Of a stretch of 9,592 nucleotides of DNA, positions 7,641-9,592 are shown piece after piece. The notes beneath the pieces are model-generated. The model ran no database searches. It was given only the letters and a program-made list of their open reading frames with translations, and was not told the origin of the DNA. Source of the stretch: Candidatus Omnitrophota bacterium. Its GTDB lineage: Bacteria; Ratteibacteria; UBA8468; B48-G9; JAFGKM01. The DNA is taken from assembly GCA_023818785.1 (NCBI GenBank), contig JAMWCO010000046.1, positions 1-9,592 on the forward strand, read 5' to 3'. Numbering within the stretch: the first letter of the stretch is position 1; each line of letters begins with the position of its first letter. The position numbers were made by a program, and so were the translations under genes.

Positions 7641-7894
7641 AGGAGATTGAGATAGGGAAAGTGACTCATTATTATACAAAGATAGGAGTTGCTGCTATTA
7701 AAATTTTGAAGGATGGATTGAAAGTTGGGGATAAAATACATATTAAAGGACATACAACAGATTTAATACAATTTATAGATTCAATGCAGAAAGAACACCA
7801 GGTGATAGAAATTGCTAAAGAAGGAGATGAAATAGGCGTTAAAGTTATTGAACATGTTAGGGAAGGAGATATAGTTTATAAAGTTGAAGAATAA
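7637..7894 (+). CDS. Small EF-Tu domain II-like beta-barrel protein
   Basis: This 85-residue protein resembles stand-alone proteins usually annotated as translation elongation factor-like. It consists of one domain like beta-barrel domain II of EF-Tu/EF-G. Visible signatures are EIGKVTHYYTKIGVAAI at the N-terminus, LKVGDKIHIKGHTTD (28-42), the SMQKEH strand (49-54), EGDEIGVKV (62-70) and a final VREGDIVYKV. There is no G domain, so it is not a GTPase. Its molecular role is unknown to me; binding RNA or a ribosomal partner is only a guess from the fold. The start ATG 7637 overlaps the preceding stop as ATGA (4 nt) and has a strong Shine-Dalgarno. mreB follows after 14 nt, so the two are probably co-transcribed. 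Confidence 0.85.
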   Translation: MKEIEIGKVTHYYTKIGVAAIKILKDGLKVGDKIHIKGHTTDLIQFIDSMQKEHQVIEIAKEGDEIGVKVIEHVREGDIVYKVEE

Positions 7895-7895
7895 A

Positions 7896-7902
7896 AGAGG
7901 GG
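7896..7902 (+). promoter_or_regulatory. Ribosome binding site of mreB
   Basis: AGAGGGG lies 6 nt before ATG 7909, within the 14-nt gap after the EF-Tu-like gene. It supports the chosen mreB start, which gives the hydrophobic N-terminal stretch before the DLGIDLGTAN motif. Confidence 0.6.
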
Positions 7903-7908
7903 AAAAAA

Positions 7909-8934
7909 ATGGTTAAGTTTTTAAATTTTTTTTCAAGCGACCTTGGTATTGATCTTGGAACTGCAAATACATGTGTTTATGTTAGAGGGAAAGGCGTTGT
8001 TTTGATGGAGCCATCTATAGTTGCAATAAATACAACTACAAAACAGATAGTTGCTGTTGGAGAGGAAGCAAAAAGAATGCTTGGTAAAACACCTTCAAAT
8101 ATTATTGCAATGAGACCTATGAGAGATGGAGTGATCGCTGATTTTGAAGCATGTGAAGCAATGTTGAGATATTTTATTATGAAAGTTAAAACACATAAAC
8201 ATAGATTTGTAATACCACCAAGGATTATTATTTCTGTCCCTTCTGGAATTACAAGTGTTGAAAGAAGAGCAGTAAGAGAAACCGCATTAAAGGCAGGTGC
8301 AAGAACAGTAAGATTGGTTGAAGAACCTATGGCAGCAGCAATTGGAGTAGGATTACCTGTTGGAGAGCCATCTGGTAGTTTTATCCTTGATATAGGTGGT
8401 GGAACAACTGAAATGGCTGTTATTTCTCTTGGGGGAATAGTTCTTACAAAAAGTTTGAGAGTTGCTGGAAATGAAATGGATGAAGCAATTATAGAATATT
8501 TAAAGAAGAAATATAATCTTTTAATTGGAGAAAGAACTGCAGAAGAAATAAAAATTAAGATTGGTTCTGCATTCCCACTCCAAGAGGAATTGGAAATGGA
8601 AGTTCATGGTAGAAGTTTAGTAGAAGGATTACCAAAAGTTGTAAAAATCAATTCTATAGAAATAAGAGAAGCATTAAAAGATACACTTAATGAAATTCTC
8701 AATGCAGTTAGAGATATTCTTGAAGAAACACCACCTGAACTTTCAAGCGATTTAATTGATAAAGGACTTGTAATTGCAGGAGGAGGCGCTCTTTTAAGAG
8801 GTATAGATAAACTTATAGCAAGTGAGACAAAACTTCCTGTAAAAGTAGCAGATGACCCCTTGACTGCTGTTGTGAGAGGGACTGGTATAATGCTTGAAGA
8901 AGATACTTATTTTAGACAGATTCCCCAGGAATAA
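7909..8934 (+). CDS. mreB: Rod shape-determining actin homologue MreB
   Basis: This 341-residue protein is a full-length, canonical MreB. It polymerises on the inner face of the cytoplasmic membrane and guides the elongation machinery that inserts peptidoglycan along the side wall. Motifs in order: a short N-terminal hydrophobic or amphipathic stretch (MVKFLNFFSS) suited to membrane binding, phosphate-1 loop DLGIDLGTAN (11-20), the conserved PSIVAI segment, MRPMRDGVIADFE, VPSGITSVERRAV, the catalytic-region VEEPMAAAIG (137-146), phosphate-2 loop LDIGGGTTEMAV (160-171), and adenosine motif GLVIAGGGALLRGI (286-299). Length matches the family norm of about 330-350. mreC starts 3 nt downstream, the usual mreBCD order. 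What is less usual is the operon upstream, which ends with a cyclic-di-GMP phosphodiesterase and an EF-Tu-like gene. Confidence 0.98.
   Translation: MVKFLNFFSSDLGIDLGTANTCVYVRGKGVVLMEPSIVAINTTTKQIVAVGEEAKRMLGKTPSNIIAMRPMRDGVIADFEACEAMLRYFIMKVKTHKHRFVIPPRIIISVPSGITSVERRAVRETALKAGARTVRLVEEPMAAAIGVGLPVGEPSGSFILDIGGGTTEMAVISLGGIVLTKSLRVAGNEMDEAIIEYLKKKYNLLIGERTAEEIKIKIGSAFPLQEELEMEVHGRSLVEGLPKVVKINSIEIREALKDTLNEILNAVRDILEETPPELSSDLIDKGLVIAGGGALLRGIDKLIASETKLPVKVADDPLTAVVRGTGIMLEEDTYFRQIPQE
8927..8930 (+). promoter_or_regulatory. Ribosome binding site of mreC
   Basis: AGGA sits in the last codons of mreB, 7 nt before ATG 8938. It supports this start, which also places the membrane segment close to the N-terminus as expected for MreC. 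Confidence 0.5.
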
Positions 8935-8937
8935 AAA

Positions 8938-9592
8938 ATGCTATGGCGTTTTAGAAGGGAATTAATATTTTTAATTTTGACATTTTTATCTTTTTTAATA
9001 GAAAAGTCATCATTAAATAGAAAATCTCTCTCTTGTCAAAAAATTAAAAATCAAAATTTTTTAAATTATGAGGAAATTATTCAAGAGAATAAAAGATTGA
9101 GAGAAATACTTAATCTTAAAGAAAAAAAAACTATTTCAAATTTTAAAGTTACAGAAGTAATAGGATTAAAACCATATATTTTCCCTGCAGAGATAATTAT
9201 TGATAAAGGCAGAAAAGACGGAGTTAAAGAAAATATGATTGTTTTTACAAAAGATTTGTTTTTAGTAGGTAGGATAGAAGAGGTTAAGGATTCATATTCA
9301 AAAGTTGTATCTATTTTTAATAATAAAACAAGAATAAGTGTAATTGTAGGTTCAACAAGAGAAATTGGGATAATAGAAGGTGGTTATGCTCCTTTCCTTT
9401 TGATGAAATATATCCCTTATGATAGCAAAGTTAAAGTTGGAGATGAAGTTTATACTTCTGGTTTCAGTGAATATTATTTTTCTGGTATTAAAATAGGTAA
9501 AATAGTTAAAATTTCAAAAGAGTTAAATTCACTTTTCTTGAAAATTTTAGTAAAACCATATATATCCTCTTCTGGTTTTGAGGAGGTAGTCA
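8938..9592 (+). CDS. mreC: Rod shape-determining protein MreC, N-terminal part (3' truncated by window edge)
   Basis: The frame from ATG 8938 stays open to the window end and gives 218 residues. A short positively charged start (MLWRFRRE) is followed by one hydrophobic segment (about 9-21), a brief coiled coil (about 43-62; IIQENKRLREILNLKE) and the MreC beta-domain region. Recognisable family features are the EVIGLKPY strand, IIIDKGRKDGVKENMIV (86-102), VGRIEEV, SKVVSIFNNKTRISVIV, VKVGDEVYTSGF (165-176) and SGIKIGKIVKI. MreC is a bitopic protein that links the MreB filament to periplasmic elongasome enzymes. The region between the TM segment and the beta domain looks shorter than in many MreC proteins. 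It lies 3 nt after mreB, so co-translation is likely. The remaining C-terminus, and any mreD, lie beyond the window. Confidence 0.93.
   Translation, partial: MLWRFRRELIFLILTFLSFLIEKSSLNRKSLSCQKIKNQNFLNYEEIIQENKRLREILNLKEKKTISNFKVTEVIGLKPYIFPAEIIIDKGRKDGVKENMIVFTKDLFLVGRIEEVKDSYSKVVSIFNNKTRISVIVGSTREIGIIEGGYAPFLLMKYIPYDSKVKVGDEVYTSGFSEYYFSGIKIGKIVKISKELNSLFLKILVKPYISSSGFEEVV

Noticed and set aside
7571..7753. Minus-strand open frame over the HD-GYP/EF-Tu-like junction
   Set aside because: Antisense to two well supported genes; no ribosome site or family signature.
7848..7875. Possible sigma-70 promoter for mreB (TTGAAC, 16-nt spacer, TATAGT)
   Set aside because: Matches of this quality are frequent in AT-rich DNA, and it overlaps conserved codons of the EF-Tu-like gene. 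Worth noting only if transcript data show a start near 7882.

Overview
The window is AT-rich, with genes on the + strand only and packed almost without gaps. All real genes use standard codons, with many AGA, ATA and AAA codons. An MreB/MreC pair, an HD-GYP protein and a type II beta-ketoacyl synthase indicate a rod-shaped bacterium, probably diderm, with a low-GC genome. I cannot place it taxonomically from this sequence. An uncultured anaerobic or candidate-phylum lineage is a reasonable guess, nothing more.

Layout: (1) bases 1-576 hold the C-terminal part of a FabF-like ketoacyl synthase, cut by the window edge, with an unusual Asn in place of the second catalytic His. (2) 563-3010 is a polytopic membrane histidine kinase (about nine TM segments, GAF-like, PAS, HisKA, HATPase_c) with all catalytic boxes intact. 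(3) 3013-4917 is a soluble protein with an N-terminal receiver, GAF, PAS and an intact H-box. Its ATPase domain has lost the N, G1, F and G2 boxes, so it looks like a pseudokinase. (4) 4910-6265 is an NtrC-family sigma-54 activator. (5) 6240-7640 is a receiver-GAF-HD-GYP protein, a predicted cyclic-di-GMP phosphodiesterase. (6) 7637-7894 is a small stand-alone EF-Tu domain II-like beta-barrel protein. (7) 7909-8934 is mreB. (8) 8938 to the end is the start of mreC, cut by the window edge.

Genes 1-6 overlap or nearly touch (14 nt, a stop/start junction, 8 nt, 26 nt, 4 nt). Gaps of 14 and 3 nt lead into mreB and mreC, so the window reads as one long transcription unit with translational coupling. 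The signalling core has one fully competent kinase, one ATPase-dead kinase homologue that still carries a phospho-acceptor His, and three receiver domains. This suggests a branched relay with two outputs: sigma-54-dependent transcription and cyclic-di-GMP breakdown. Its position between a lipid or polyketide-type synthase and the cell-shape genes suggests a link to envelope state, but that link is inference. No RNA gene, mobile element, CRISPR array or intergenic space over 14 nt is present.
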